Origin: Pseudofrankia saprophytica
GTDB taxonomy: Bacteria; Actinomycetota; Actinomycetes; Frankiales; Frankiaceae
NCBI RefSeq assembly: GCF_000235425.2
Contig: NZ_KI912266.1
Location: 5,590,166-5,654,165 of the forward strand
Direction of reading: 5' to 3'
DNA length: 64,000 nucleotides
Shown piece by piece: positions 1 to 8,142 of this stretch. How positions within the stretch are numbered: the first letter of the stretch is position 1; every line of letters starts with the position of its first letter. The notes under the pieces are model-generated. The model ran no database searches and was not told the origin of the DNA. It worked only from the letters and a program-made list of their open reading frames with translations. The position numbers and the translations under genes were made by a program.

Positions 1-155
1 CCCGGCAGCCCGGCCGCGCACAGCTCGGCCCACAGCCCCCGGTCGTGCCCGAGCGGCTCGGCCGCCCGCGCGGCCGCCAGCCCGGGACGCCTGGCGAGCA
101 CCGCCAGGACCAGCTCCCGCGCCGCCCGGGACGCCTCGTCCATCGACAGGTCCAT
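1..155 (-). CDS. Acyl-CoA dehydrogenase, N-terminal fragment cut by window edge
   Basis: Only the first 51 codons lie in the window. They read MDLSMDEASRAARELVLAVL, and after a short stretch GLWAELCAAGLPG, which is the usual opening helix and LW-x-EL-x-x-x-GLPG turn of acyl-CoA dehydrogenases. The ATG at 155 has GGGAG about nine bases upstream; a second in-frame ATG at 143 is possible. The gene diverges from the Rieske oxygenase gene at 411, and the shared gap holds two A/T-rich islands. A role in beta-oxidation-like catabolism with the neighbouring acyl-CoA ligase is inferred. Catalytic residues lie outside the window. Confidence 0.6.
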   Translation of the reverse strand, partial: MDLSMDEASRAARELVLAVLARRPGLAAARAAEPLGHDRGLWAELCAAGLP

Positions 156-223
156 CCACGTCTCCCGAGGTCGGCTGCCATTCGACCGGGACGGCTGGGC
201 CTTCTGGCCAGACACCGCCCGTC

Positions 224-241
224 GATATGTATATATTATTC
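224..241. promoter_or_regulatory. A/T-rich promoter or operator island
   Basis: An 18-base run of almost pure A/T (GATATGTATATATTATTC) stands out in very G+C-rich DNA between the divergent acyl-CoA dehydrogenase and Rieske genes. Read on the minus strand it gives TATATACATATCGACGG, close to TATATGTATCGACGG at 2384-2398 before the amidohydrolase gene. It may be a -10 region or a regulator site. Confidence 0.4.
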
Positions 242-377
242 GGGTCGGCGTCCCGGCTACCGAGACCGACCCAGCGGCCCGCGCACTGGCCCCCGGCGCG
301 GGGACCATCCGGACCGCACGCCCGGCCGCAGGCCGCGGCCACGCACCGCCCTTGCCGCCACATCGACCGGGCGCTGG

Positions 378-396
378 ATAAATCTAAAGCTTTTAG
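378..396 (+). promoter_or_regulatory. Operator-like site before the Rieske oxygenase gene
   Basis: ATAAATCTA (378-386) is identical to 2470-2478 before the amidohydrolase gene. It runs into the near-palindrome CTAAAGCTTTTAG (384-396), which ends just before the ribosome binding site GAGGGG of the GTG start at 411. The position, directly upstream of the coding region, fits a repressor site or a leader element. Confidence 0.4.
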
Positions 397-410
397 CGAG
401 GGGACGTCAC

Positions 411-1406
411 GTGAAGGTTCCGTTCACCTGGAAGCCCACCGGCTGGTTCATGATCGGCTGGTCGGCCGAGTTCCCCACCGGCCAGGCGCGCCCGTTGCGG
501 TACCTCGGCGAGGACCTCGTCGCCTACCGGGACGACGACGGCGAGCTGCACGTCCTGGCGGCGCACTGCCGGCACCTGGGCGCGCACCTCGGCCACGGCG
601 GCAAGGTCAACGGCGACTGCATCGAGTGCCCGTTCCACGGCTGGGGCTGGGGGCCGGACGGCCGGAACCGCTACATCCCCTACCAGGACCGGCCCAACCG
701 CGCCGCCCAGCTGCGGGTGTGGCCCGTGCGCGAGCAGTACGACTGCGTCTTCATCTGGCATGACCCGAACGGGCAGCCGCCCCGCTGGGAGATGCCCGAC
801 ATCTTCACGATCTTCCCGCAGTTCGAGACCGACCCCGCCGCCTACTACCCGCCCTACCCGGCGCTGTCCCGCAAGGCCGAACGCGAGCCGGTGCACCCGC
901 AGATCCCGGGCGAGAACGCGGCCGACAGCATGCACTTCCAGTACGTCCACCACGCCACCGTCACCCCCGTCCTGCTCAACTGGGAGCACGACGACAGCGG
1001 ATGGCTGTTCGAGACCGGCTGGCCCGACAGGCGCAAGAGCGACCCGGACGCGATGGCGCTGCGCATCCACAGCTACCTGTTCGGACTCGGCGGCGCGATC
1101 AGCGCCTTCGCCGGCGCGGACAACTACCGCCTGATCTTCGCGACCACGCCGGTCGAGGACGGCTGCTCGGACATGTTCTACTCGATCTGGTGGCCGCGCC
1201 TGGCCGGCGACGAGTCCGACACCCCGCCGCCCGACGTCCTCGAACGCCTGGAGAAGGAGTTCCTCTCCACCCTCGACGACGACCTCGAGATCTGGCGCTA
1301 CCAGGCCTACATCGAACATCCGACGATGGCCATCCAGGACGCCAAGCCCTACATGGCCTACCGCCGCTGGGCCACCCAGTTCTACGAGATCCCGCCCGGC
1401 GAGTAA
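411..1406 (+). CDS. Rieske [2Fe-2S] aromatic/steroid-type oxygenase, terminal subunit
   Basis: This 331-residue protein has the full Rieske motif C-x-H-x17-C-x2-H (C53, H55, C73, H76) and a mononuclear iron motif N-x2-D-x2-H-x4-H (D172, H175, H180), so it looks like a complete oxygenase component. Length and architecture resemble the KshA group (3-ketosteroid 9-alpha-hydroxylase oxygenase) more than two-subunit aromatic dioxygenases; that placement is an inference. No reductase is encoded nearby. The GTG at 411 is chosen because GAGGGG lies eight bases before it; a longer open frame upstream lacks this. Its last 25 bases overlap the convergent SDR gene. It probably hydroxylates a polycyclic or terpenoid substrate that neighbouring genes then process. 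The exact substrate is not visible. Confidence 0.85.
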   Translation: MKVPFTWKPTGWFMIGWSAEFPTGQARPLRYLGEDLVAYRDDDGELHVLAAHCRHLGAHLGHGGKVNGDCIECPFHGWGWGPDGRNRYIPYQDRPNRAAQLRVWPVREQYDCVFIWHDPNGQPPRWEMPDIFTIFPQFETDPAAYYPPYPALSRKAEREPVHPQIPGENAADSMHFQYVHHATVTPVLLNWEHDDSGWLFETGWPDRRKSDPDAMALRIHSYLFGLGGAISAFAGADNYRLIFATTPVEDGCSDMFYSIWWPRLAGDESDTPPPDVLERLEKEFLSTLDDDLEIWRYQAYIEHPTMAIQDAKPYMAYRRWATQFYEIPPGE

Positions 1407-2173
1407 CCACCGTGGACGCCAGGCGTCGCGGGGGCGCGCGGGACGAGGGTGAGGGACGGGATCGCGCTGCTCGCTCCGCAGTGCAGCGCGGCGATGGTGA
1501 CCTCGACGAGGTGGTCGACGTCGATGAAGTGCCCGGTGAAGTAGCCGAGCCGCTGCCACTCGGTGACCGCCCGGCTGATGTGCTCGGGGTCGTTGCCGAC
1601 CAGCGAGCCGGTCGCGGAATCGCCCTCGCCGCCCAGGCAGTCCCCGATCGTGAGGCGGGTGAAGCCGATGGAGGGGTGCTCGACGCGCCAGGCCTCGACG
1701 AGCTTGTCGAGCGCCGCCTTGCTCGCCGCGTAGCCGCCGACGAACGGCCAGGGCGGGCCCCCCGACGCGCTGATCGACGACAGGTAGACGGCGGAACCGC
1801 CCGCGTCGGCCAGATGCGGCAGCGCGGCCGCCGTCACCAGCGCCGCGCCGGTGACGTTGGTCGCGAACAGCTTCCCCCAGGCGGCCGCGTCCATCTGCTC
1901 GAGCGGCATGATCGTGATGACGCCGGTGGAGTACACGAGGGCGTCGATGCCGCCGAGCGCCGCGGCCGCCTCGGCGACCGCGTCCCGGCACGACGTCTCG
2001 TCGGTGACGTCGCAGGCGATCGCGACCGCCCCGTCGCCGGCTTCCCGCGCCGCAGCCTCGAGACGGTCGCGCCGGCGGGCCAGCATGGCCACCTGCTTTC
2101 CCTGCCTCGCGAGGCCGAGCGCGATGCAGCGCCCCAGGCCGCTAGAGGCCCCGACCACGACGACGCGCTTCAC
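1382..2173 (-). CDS. Short-chain dehydrogenase/reductase (SDR)
   Basis: This is a classical SDR of 263 residues. The cofactor loop GASSGLG (8-14) begins at residue 8, a conserved serine lies near 133-136, and the catalytic Y148-x3-K152 is in the sequence YAASK. It should oxidise or reduce an alcohol/ketone with NAD(P)(H). Translation probably starts at GTG 2173, giving the typical SDR N-terminus VKRVVVVGAS; longer in-frame starts add an unrelated Arg-rich leader. The start shares GTGA with the stop of a 17-codon upstream frame. The 3' end overlaps the convergent Rieske gene by 25 bases, an arrangement seldom left after recent rearrangement. Confidence 0.85.
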   Translation of the reverse strand: MKRVVVVGASSGLGRCIALGLARQGKQVAMLARRRDRLEAAAREAGDGAVAIACDVTDETSCRDAVAEAAAALGGIDALVYSTGVITIMPLEQMDAAAWGKLFATNVTGAALVTAAALPHLADAGGSAVYLSSISASGGPPWPFVGGYAASKAALDKLVEAWRVEHPSIGFTRLTIGDCLGGEGDSATGSLVGNDPEHISRAVTEWQRLGYFTGHFIDVDHLVEVTIAALHCGASSAIPSLTLVPRAPATPGVHGGYSPGGIS

Positions 2174-2223
2174 GCGACGGCCTTGACGATGACCTTGACG
2201 ATGGCCTTCGCCGGCCGCGTCAT
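2170..2223 (-). CDS. Possible 17-residue leader peptide coupled to the SDR gene
   Basis: An ATG at 2223 opens a 17-codon frame reading MTRPAKAIVKVIVKAVA, whose TGA overlaps the SDR start as GTGA. The amphipathic repeat (AIVKVIVKAV) comes from a short DNA repeat of the type AAGGYCATCGTC. GAGGGG lies about 13 bases upstream. Such coupling is common for real genes, but the frame is tiny and could be chance. Treat it as a candidate only. Confidence 0.2.
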   Translation of the reverse strand: MTRPAKAIVKVIVKAVA

Positions 2224-2380
2224 CGCGAGCCACCGCCCCTCGTCGATAAGACGGCCACCGGCCCGGCAGGTTCGGCCCGTTCTCCACGCCAGCCACAGAA
2301 GGTCATCGCCATGCCTCCAACCAGGAGTTATCGGGCCGTACCCGGCCCCATCTGCTGTTCTACCGCATCCGACCAGAGAC

Positions 2381-2398
2381 ATCTATATGTATCGACGG
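2381..2398 (+). promoter_or_regulatory. A/T-rich island between SDR and amidohydrolase genes
   Basis: ATCTATATGTATCGACGG stands out from its G+C-rich surroundings. It shares ATCTA with the site at 2474 and the TATATGTATCGACGG pattern with the reverse of 224-241. It lies 150-170 bases before the amidohydrolase start and about 210 bases before the divergent SDR start, so it could serve either gene. Confidence 0.35.
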
Positions 2399-2469
2399 TC
2401 GGTGACGTCGGAGCCCAGCGCGCCCTCCCGGGATGGCCGCTAGCGCGCCGCGAGCATGGCGCGAGCGCT

Positions 2470-2485
2470 ATAAATCTAGATATAT
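2470..2485 (+). promoter_or_regulatory. Operator-like ATAAATCTAGATATAT site before the amidohydrolase gene
   Basis: The 12-mer ATCTAGATATAT at 2474-2485 contains the 8-base palindrome ATCTAGAT. It recurs exactly at 5529-5540 before the acyl-CoA ligase gene, and its left part ATAAATCTA recurs at 378-386 before the Rieske gene. Such a string is very unlikely by chance in DNA this rich in G+C. A shared regulator of the catabolic genes is the simplest reading. Confidence 0.5.
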
Positions 2486-2549
2486 TGCAGGCCGAGGGCA
2501 GAGTCCGCGGGTGGCCCGCGGGACGTCGGCGGCGGAGGTGTTTCGGATC

Positions 2550-3788
2550 ATGACGAGTGTTGTCGACTCCGCGGCGGCGGGACGGCCGGATCTCGGTTTC
2601 CCGGTGTTCGACGCGGACAACCACCTGTACGAGACCGAGGACGCGCTGACGCGGCACCTGCCGGCGGCGCACCGGGACCTGTTCCGGTTCGTGGAGCTGA
2701 GCGGGCGCAAGAAACTGGTCGTGCGCAGCCTGCTGACCGAGTACATCCCGAACCCGACGTTCGAGGTGGTGGCGCGGCCGGGCGCGCACATGGCGTTCTA
2801 CGCCAGCGACAACCCGGAGGGCAAGTCGCTGCGGGAGCTCACCGGCAAGCCGATGCGTTCCATCCCGGCGTTCCGCGAGCCGGCGGCGCGCCTGGAGCTG
2901 ATGGATGAGCAGGGCATTCACGCCTGCCTGATGTTTCCGACGCTGGCCAGCCTCATCGAGGAGCGGCTGCGCGACGACCCGGACCTCACCGACGTCGCCA
3001 TCCACGCGTTCAACGAGTGGCTGTACGACGAGTGGAAGTACGACTACGCCGGCCGGATCTTCACCGCCCCGGTGATCACCCCGACGACCGCCCAGGTGGG
3101 CATCCGCGAGCTGGAGACCGTCCTGGGCCGCGGGGCACGCGTCGTGCTCATGCGCCCGGCCCCGGTGACCGGATCACGGGGCCCGCGGTCGCCGTTCCTG
3201 GCGGAGTTCGACCCGTTCTGGGCCCGCGTCCAGGAGGCCGGCGTGGTCGTCGCGCTGCACGCCTCCGACAGCGGCTACCAGGACTACCTGAACACCTGGG
3301 AGGGCCGCGGCGGCGAGTTCGTCGCCTTCAAGCCCAAGACGTTCGCCTACGTCGCCGACGGCGGGCGCTCCATCCAGGACACCCTCGCCTCGGCGATCTG
3401 CCACGGCATGCTCGACCGGTTTCCCGACGTGCGCCTGATCAGCGTCGAGAACGGCGGCAGTTGGGTCGACGTACTGACGAGGAACCTCGCACTGACCTAC
3501 AAGAAGATGCCGAAGGAGTTCCCGACCCACCCGCTGGAGCTGCTGCGCCGCAACGTGTGGATCAACCCGTTCTGGGAGGACTCCCTCGACGGCCTGATCG
3601 ACCTGATGGGCAGCGACCGGGTCTGTTTCGGCTCCGACTTCCCGCACGCGGAGGGCCTCGCCGAGCCGCTGTCCTTCGCCACCCGGATCGCCGGCCGCCC
3701 GGCCGCCGACATCGAACGGATCATGTCGACGAACCTGGCCGAACTACTCGGCGTCCCACGCCCCACCCCGGCGGCCAGCCACGGCTGA
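2550..3788 (+). CDS. Metal-dependent amidohydrolase (amidohydrolase_2, TIM barrel)
   Basis: This 412-residue protein has the family's N-terminal metal motif (D21-A-D23-N-H25-x2-E), a later histidine in ALHASDSG and a C-terminal GSDFPHAEG whose Asp is expected to bind metal. Members of this family decarboxylate or hydrolyse ring-cleavage products, and many actinomycete copies sit next to Rieske oxygenases and acyl-CoA ligases, as here. ATG 2550 is preferred over an upstream in-frame start at 2433 because GGCGGAGG lies about ten bases before it and because conserved sequence begins soon after. It ends only 14 bases from the convergent ligase gene. The substrate is unknown. Confidence 0.85.
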   Translation: MTSVVDSAAAGRPDLGFPVFDADNHLYETEDALTRHLPAAHRDLFRFVELSGRKKLVVRSLLTEYIPNPTFEVVARPGAHMAFYASDNPEGKSLRELTGKPMRSIPAFREPAARLELMDEQGIHACLMFPTLASLIEERLRDDPDLTDVAIHAFNEWLYDEWKYDYAGRIFTAPVITPTTAQVGIRELETVLGRGARVVLMRPAPVTGSRGPRSPFLAEFDPFWARVQEAGVVVALHASDSGYQDYLNTWEGRGGEFVAFKPKTFAYVADGGRSIQDTLASAICHGMLDRFPDVRLISVENGGSWVDVLTRNLALTYKKMPKEFPTHPLELLRRNVWINPFWEDSLDGLIDLMGSDRVCFGSDFPHAEGLAEPLSFATRIAGRPAADIERIMSTNLAELLGVPRPTPAASHG

Positions 3789-3802
3789 CCTCCGGTGCCC
3801 GG

Positions 3803-5479
3803 TCATCCGGCGGCACGCAGCAGCTCCTTGAGCGCGGGCATGTCGATCTTCCCGCTGGACATCGTCGGCACCTCGTCGTCGGCGAGCAGAACGACCCGGC
3901 GCGGAACCTTGTAGGCGGACAGGCGCTCGGCGAGCCCCCGGCGCAGCTCGTCGGCGTCGACGTGCCGTCCGGGCGGCACCCGGACCGCGGCCGCGACGAT
4001 CTGCCCCCGCGCGGCGTCCTCGAGGCCGACGACGTGCGCCGTCAGCCCGGCGACCTCCCGGATCGCGGCCTCGACCTCGCTCGGCGACACGTTCGCGCCC
4101 CCGGTCTTGATCAGATCACCGCGCCGGCCCTGGAAGTAGAAGAAGCCGTCCGCGTCGACGGCGAAGAGGTCGCCGGAGTGGTACCAGCCGTCCGCGTCGA
4201 ACACCTCGTGACGCTCACGCCCGTAGTAGCCCTCCATCAGGAACGGACCCCGCAGCCACAGCTCCCCCACCAGGCTCGGCCCCAGAACGGTCCCGTCCTC
4301 ACCGACCACCCGCGCCTCCAGGCCCGGCGCCGGGCGGCCGAACGAGCCGCGCCGGTGCTCGGGCTGGTCGCCCTCGTCCTCGCTGACCAGGCACACGCTG
4401 CCCGCCTCGGTCATCCCGAGCATCTGGTGGCGCAGCCCGGGGTCGGCGGGCCGGACCTCCGCCGGCATGATCGAGTACAGGTTGCCGCGCCGGATCGACG
4501 ACAGGTCGCGCCCGGGGAACGTCGGGTCGGCGGGCAGGCCCGCCACTGACTGGGCGTAGCCGTTGACCATCGTCGGGCGCTCGCGTTCGAGCACGTCGAG
4601 CACACCGGCCGCCGCCTGCGCGTTCGAGCACACGAGCCGGCCGCCGGCCACCAGCGTCCCGAGCAGCGCGTAGGCGAAGCCGCCGACCCAGAAGAACGGC
4701 GAGTTGGAGAACAGCACCTCGTCCGGGGTGTAGCGGCGGATCTCGTTCAGGTTCGCCTGGTGCCGGATCAGCGCCCCGTGTGTGTGGATCACACCCTTCG
4801 GAGCGCTGGTCGACCCCGACGTGTGCACGATCACGAGACGGTCGCTCGGGTGGACGGACTCCTCGGCCGCCGCGAGCAGCTCGTCACCCACCTCGGCACC
4901 TCGCCGCTCGAGCGCCGCGACGGACCAGGCCGCCCCGACGCCGCCGTCGGGGGCCTCGGGGGTCTCGGGGGCCTCAGGCTCGGGCCGGCCGGTACCGCCC
5001 GCGGCGAAGAAGACGTGCCGCAGTCTCGGCACGGACCCCACCAGCAGCGGCGGCCCGGCGCCCAGGCCGGGCTCGCCGAGGGCCGACCGCAGCGTGGCCG
5101 CGTAGTCGTGGGAGCGAAACGAGCGCGCCGCGAGCAGGATCCCGACGTCCGCGCCCCGCAGCAGCGTGCGCAGCTCCGCGCTCGTCGAGAACGTGCTCAG
5201 CGGAACGGTCACGGCGCCGATCCGCGCGGCGGCCAGCCACGCCACGACGAACTCGCCGCCGTTCGGATGCAGCAGCCCGATGTGCGTCCCGTTGCCCGCC
5301 CCCAGCGCCAGCAGGCCGCGGGCGAGCGCGCGTGACCGCCGGTCGGCGTCCGCGTACGTCAGTGCCTCGTCGTCGCAGGAGAGCAGCACCCGCTCGCCGT
5401 GCTGGGAGCACCGCTCCCGCAGCAGCGCCGGGACGGTCAGCGGCAGGTCGTCACCAGCCTCGATCGTCGTGGCGATCAT
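3803..5479 (-). CDS. AMP-forming acyl-CoA synthetase / ligase
   Basis: This 558-residue ANL-superfamily enzyme has the ATP-binding loop TSGSTSAPKG (220-229), the GWYHSGDLF motif with the ribose-binding Asp, the hinge region GRRGDLIKTGG and the C-terminal catalytic Lys in SSGKIDM. It should activate a carboxylic acid to an acyl-CoA. A low-complexity Pro/Glu/Gly insert near 165-180 is unusual. ATG 5479 has GGAGG eight bases upstream; the longer frame from 5530 would run through the operator-like site at 5529-5540 and is rejected. With the dehydrogenase, oxygenase, SDR and hydrolase genes it forms a plausible pathway for CoA-linked degradation of a hydroxylated substrate. Confidence 0.85.
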   Translation of the reverse strand: MIATTIEAGDDLPLTVPALLRERCSQHGERVLLSCDDEALTYADADRRSRALARGLLALGAGNGTHIGLLHPNGGEFVVAWLAAARIGAVTVPLSTFSTSAELRTLLRGADVGILLAARSFRSHDYAATLRSALGEPGLGAGPPLLVGSVPRLRHVFFAAGGTGRPEPEAPETPEAPDGGVGAAWSVAALERRGAEVGDELLAAAEESVHPSDRLVIVHTSGSTSAPKGVIHTHGALIRHQANLNEIRRYTPDEVLFSNSPFFWVGGFAYALLGTLVAGGRLVCSNAQAAAGVLDVLERERPTMVNGYAQSVAGLPADPTFPGRDLSSIRRGNLYSIMPAEVRPADPGLRHQMLGMTEAGSVCLVSEDEGDQPEHRRGSFGRPAPGLEARVVGEDGTVLGPSLVGELWLRGPFLMEGYYGRERHEVFDADGWYHSGDLFAVDADGFFYFQGRRGDLIKTGGANVSPSEVEAAIREVAGLTAHVVGLEDAARGQIVAAAVRVPPGRHVDADELRRGLAERLSAYKVPRRVVLLADDEVPTMSSGKIDMPALKELLRAAG

Positions 5480-5528
5480 GACATCGACCTCCGCATTGCC
5501 GCGACGCCAGCCAGTAGGCCCCAATAAC

Positions 5529-5540
5529 ATCTAGATATAT
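5529..5540 (-). promoter_or_regulatory. Operator-like ATCTAGATATAT site before the acyl-CoA ligase gene
   Basis: This is an exact copy of the 12-mer at 2474-2485, placed 50 bases upstream of the ligase start at 5479. See the finding on the shared A/T-rich motif. Confidence 0.5.
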
Positions 5541-5626
5541 ACGACGCGGCGGTGGTGGGGCATCCTTTGCCCACGTCGTCGACCGCCCACGCCGTCGACG
5601 AGGGCGAGTCAGTGACGGACGACCCT

Positions 5627-7075
5627 CTATCCGGCCTTCCTGAACGAGTGGATGGCGGCGACGGTGTCGCGGGCTGTGGTGGAGTGCTGGAAGCGTGCGT
5701 CAGCCAGCGCATGTGCGACCCGGGCAACGCTGGCTTGGATCTGATGTACGCGGCGTGTGGGCGGAACATCGAGGATCGGCGCGACGGCACTCGCCGCTGC
5801 GTCCAGGGAGTCGAGGCGTACGCACGCAAGTGCCAGGTCGGCGTGCGCGATTGCTTCGGAGTTGTACGAGCGCTCGTGGGGTGCGGCTGTCTGGAACGCG
5901 TGGATGGCTTGGCGGGCCGCGCGTTCGGCGTCGGGAGCGCTGGGGAGCCATGCTGCCGTTCCGGCGACGATGCCGAGCTGTTCGGGTAGCGGGAGAGCGA
6001 GGATTCCGCCGATGTCGTCAAGGTCGTCCAGGGTCACGCTGTCGCGGAGATCGGCGGCCCTGGTGATGGCGTCGGTCGCGAGGTCAGCTCGTCCGGCAGC
6101 GGCCCAGGCACGTGCCTCTTGGACGGCTGGTAGGACTGACAGGGAGCCTCGGACAGAACGCGCTTCGTCGGTCGCCATCCGGGCGAGGCGGGCCGACTCG
6201 GTGTGGTGCCCTGTCCAGTAGGCGGTAGCGGCCTGCTCAGTGCGGGCAAAGATGCGTAGTCCGCTGTGGCCGGATCTTTCGGCGCAGAGGAGCGCGCTGC
6301 GCTGGTAGGACAACGCGGTGTCGGGCTGGCCTCGGTCGCGGGCGGTGTGGGCGAGCATCGCGCAGACGATGCCTGCGAGGAAATAGAGGTCCCGGCTCTT
6401 GGTTGGAGTGGTGGCGCCGTCGAGGAGCCGGAACGCTGCCTTACGGGCGATGACCAGATCATCCACCAGGAAGGTGAGCTGATCACCGTAGGCATGAGCG
6501 AGACGGCGCACGCCCGACCACAGGAGATCGATGACTTCGGAGGGCGCAGCATCGTCAGCACGCGACAGAGCGTGAAGCGCGTTGTCTGCGTCGTCGGGCA
6601 TCGAAACTGTAGACGGTGAGAGGTCGGTGGACGGGTGCTGCCCGGATACCAGTGCGGAAAGTGCGGGCAGGGCAACGAACTCGCGTCGGTCCGTCGTCTT
6701 CTCCTCATGCAAAGCGTCGCTGACCGGGTCGATAGGGACGAACGCGCGCCTGTCCGTTGACCCGGCCTCCTCCTGCTCGTCCGAGGTCTGGGTAGAGGCT
6801 GCCAGATTGATCCCAAGCCTACGCGCGTGCCTCTCGCGATCCGCCCGCCCGCGCAACGCGATGAGGCGGTGATCCGCGCTGAGGGCATCGTCCAGCGCTC
6901 GGGCGAGGCCTTCGGATGGCACCTCCTGGCCGTTGGCGGCGCGGGAAATCTGCTGACGACTGTAGGTGATGCGGCGGCTGAGGCCGGTGTAACTCGTGGC
7001 GTGGTCGGCGACGAGCTGTTGCATGAGCGCGGAGAACTCGGCGAGTGCCCCGTCAGGCGGCGGGTGAGAGGCCAC
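5627..7075 (-). CDS. XRE-family HTH regulator with long TPR-like C-terminal region
   Basis: Residues 12-80 form an XRE-type helix-turn-helix (TGLSRRITYSRQQISRAANG), followed by a short linker and about 280 residues of alternating helices rich in Ala and Leu that resemble TPR-type repeats. This layout, at 482 residues, is common in actinomycete regulators. The start is GTG 7075, with a GGGGAC stretch before it. It diverges from the gene at 7292, and the gap carries a perfect 11-base inverted repeat (7165-7235) that is a natural operator candidate. Wobble positions are less G+C-biased here than in flanking genes, which hints at later acquisition of the 5.6-10.7 kb block. The ligand is unknown. 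Confidence 0.75.
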   Translation of the reverse strand: MASHPPPDGALAEFSALMQQLVADHATSYTGLSRRITYSRQQISRAANGQEVPSEGLARALDDALSADHRLIALRGRADRERHARRLGINLAASTQTSDEQEEAGSTDRRAFVPIDPVSDALHEEKTTDRREFVALPALSALVSGQHPSTDLSPSTVSMPDDADNALHALSRADDAAPSEVIDLLWSGVRRLAHAYGDQLTFLVDDLVIARKAAFRLLDGATTPTKSRDLYFLAGIVCAMLAHTARDRGQPDTALSYQRSALLCAERSGHSGLRIFARTEQAATAYWTGHHTESARLARMATDEARSVRGSLSVLPAVQEARAWAAAGRADLATDAITRAADLRDSVTLDDLDDIGGILALPLPEQLGIVAGTAAWLPSAPDAERAARQAIHAFQTAAPHERSYNSEAIAHADLALACVRLDSLDAAASAVAPILDVPPTRRVHQIQASVARVAHALADARFQHSTTARDTVAAIHSFRKAG

Positions 7076-7164
7076 GTATCGTCCCCGGCCTTCTGATGTC
7101 TGGGCGGCGCACGCACTGGCCGGTGCGTGCGGGCCGCACTTGGGAGTTGCGCTCTGTGTCCGCG

Positions 7165-7235
7165 AGCTGTGCGGATTGTGTCATGGCTGTGGCGATTCGC
7201 GACAGGGCGACTCACCATCGACACTCCGCACAGCT
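7165..7235. promoter_or_regulatory. Spaced inverted repeat AGCTGTGCGGA...TCCGCACAGCT
   Basis: AGCTGTGCGGA (7165-7175) and its perfect reverse complement (7225-7235) sit 49 bases apart in the divergent gap between the XRE regulator (start 7075) and the gene at 7292. The similarity continues three more bases (TGT) after a one-base mismatch. Two inverted sites of this kind suit cooperative binding by the adjacent regulator. Confidence 0.5.
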
Positions 7236-7291
7236 GAGTCCTCACATGCGAGGTTCGCGGGCTGGCGGCGCCAGAGACAGGAGGGACCGCC

Positions 7292-8047
7292 ATGACGGAC
7301 AGTCCGAGCCAGCGTCAGATCACAGTGGAGACGCGGGAGCCGTTCACACCGACGTGGAATCGGATTCCGGGAATCGAGGTGGACGGAACGCGAGTGACCA
7401 TCGACTCGGATGCCTACTTCTACCGCCGCAGCAAGAACCCGGTGTGGCTGCTCGTGGACTGGGACGTGGTGATCGCTCGTCTGCTGGGCTCGGCGGAGTC
7501 GGCGACGCAGGCTGTGGAACAGCAGGCGCTCGGGCTGGTGCTGGGGTACGGGCGGCGGACGTCGGACCCGGCGGAGGTACTGCGAACCGCGGAGCAGGTA
7601 TACGGCTACCTGTTCGACCGTGAGCGGCTGTCTGACCCGGATCTGTCGGAGGTGACGGAGGCGGACCTTCGGATTCTGCGGGAGTCGGCGACGCTGGCGG
7701 CGCTGAACCGGGTGGAGCTGTCGGGGGAGATCACGGACATCGGGCCGTGCTGGTTCTTCCCTGCAACGGCGCGCGTCGTCTTCGACCTGGATGAGGCGGA
7801 GGGCGAGCGGATCGACGACCTGTACCACGGCGGGTTCTTCAACGAGTACCGGCGCCGTGATGCGGTCCGGGCGCATGCGGCGCTCGGGGGCAGGCTGGTG
7901 CATGCCTGCCAGTCGTCGCCGAACATGTCCGGCGGTGCGGTGCTGCCGTACGGCGCGGACCTGGAGCGGTTCCGGTCGGATCTTGCGGCGTTCAAGGCGG
8001 AGTGGATCGGTTCGATTCTGGCGCTGCCGGCGGGCGCGGCGGACTGA
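7292..8047 (+). CDS. Unknown 251-residue protein beside the XRE regulator
   Basis: I do not recognise the family. The protein is soluble-looking, with no signal peptide or membrane segment, and is rich in charged helices. Notable stretches are DSDAYFYRRSKNPVWLLVDW near the N-terminus and CQSSPNMSGGAVLPYGAD near the C-terminus. ATG 7292 is well supported by GGAGG seven bases upstream. It faces the XRE regulator gene across a gap with an inverted repeat and is followed by a kinase-fold gene at 8143, so co-expression under that regulator is likely. Coding is supported by length, ribosome binding site and codon bias only. Confidence 0.7.
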   Translation: MTDSPSQRQITVETREPFTPTWNRIPGIEVDGTRVTIDSDAYFYRRSKNPVWLLVDWDVVIARLLGSAESATQAVEQQALGLVLGYGRRTSDPAEVLRTAEQVYGYLFDRERLSDPDLSEVTEADLRILRESATLAALNRVELSGEITDIGPCWFFPATARVVFDLDEAEGERIDDLYHGGFFNEYRRRDAVRAHAALGGRLVHACQSSPNMSGGAVLPYGADLERFRSDLAAFKAEWIGSILALPAGAAD

Positions 8048-8142
8048 CGGTCTCTGGGTCCGACCGGCGATGGTGGCGCACGGGTCGCATCGCCGGTCGG
8101 ACTGGCGTGACGGGTACAGAGGACGGAAGGACGGACCGGTCT

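Noticed and set aside
1001-2443. 480-codon plus-strand frame antisense to the SDR
   Set aside because: Low-complexity Arg/Ala-rich translation; the SDR on the other strand has its catalytic motifs.
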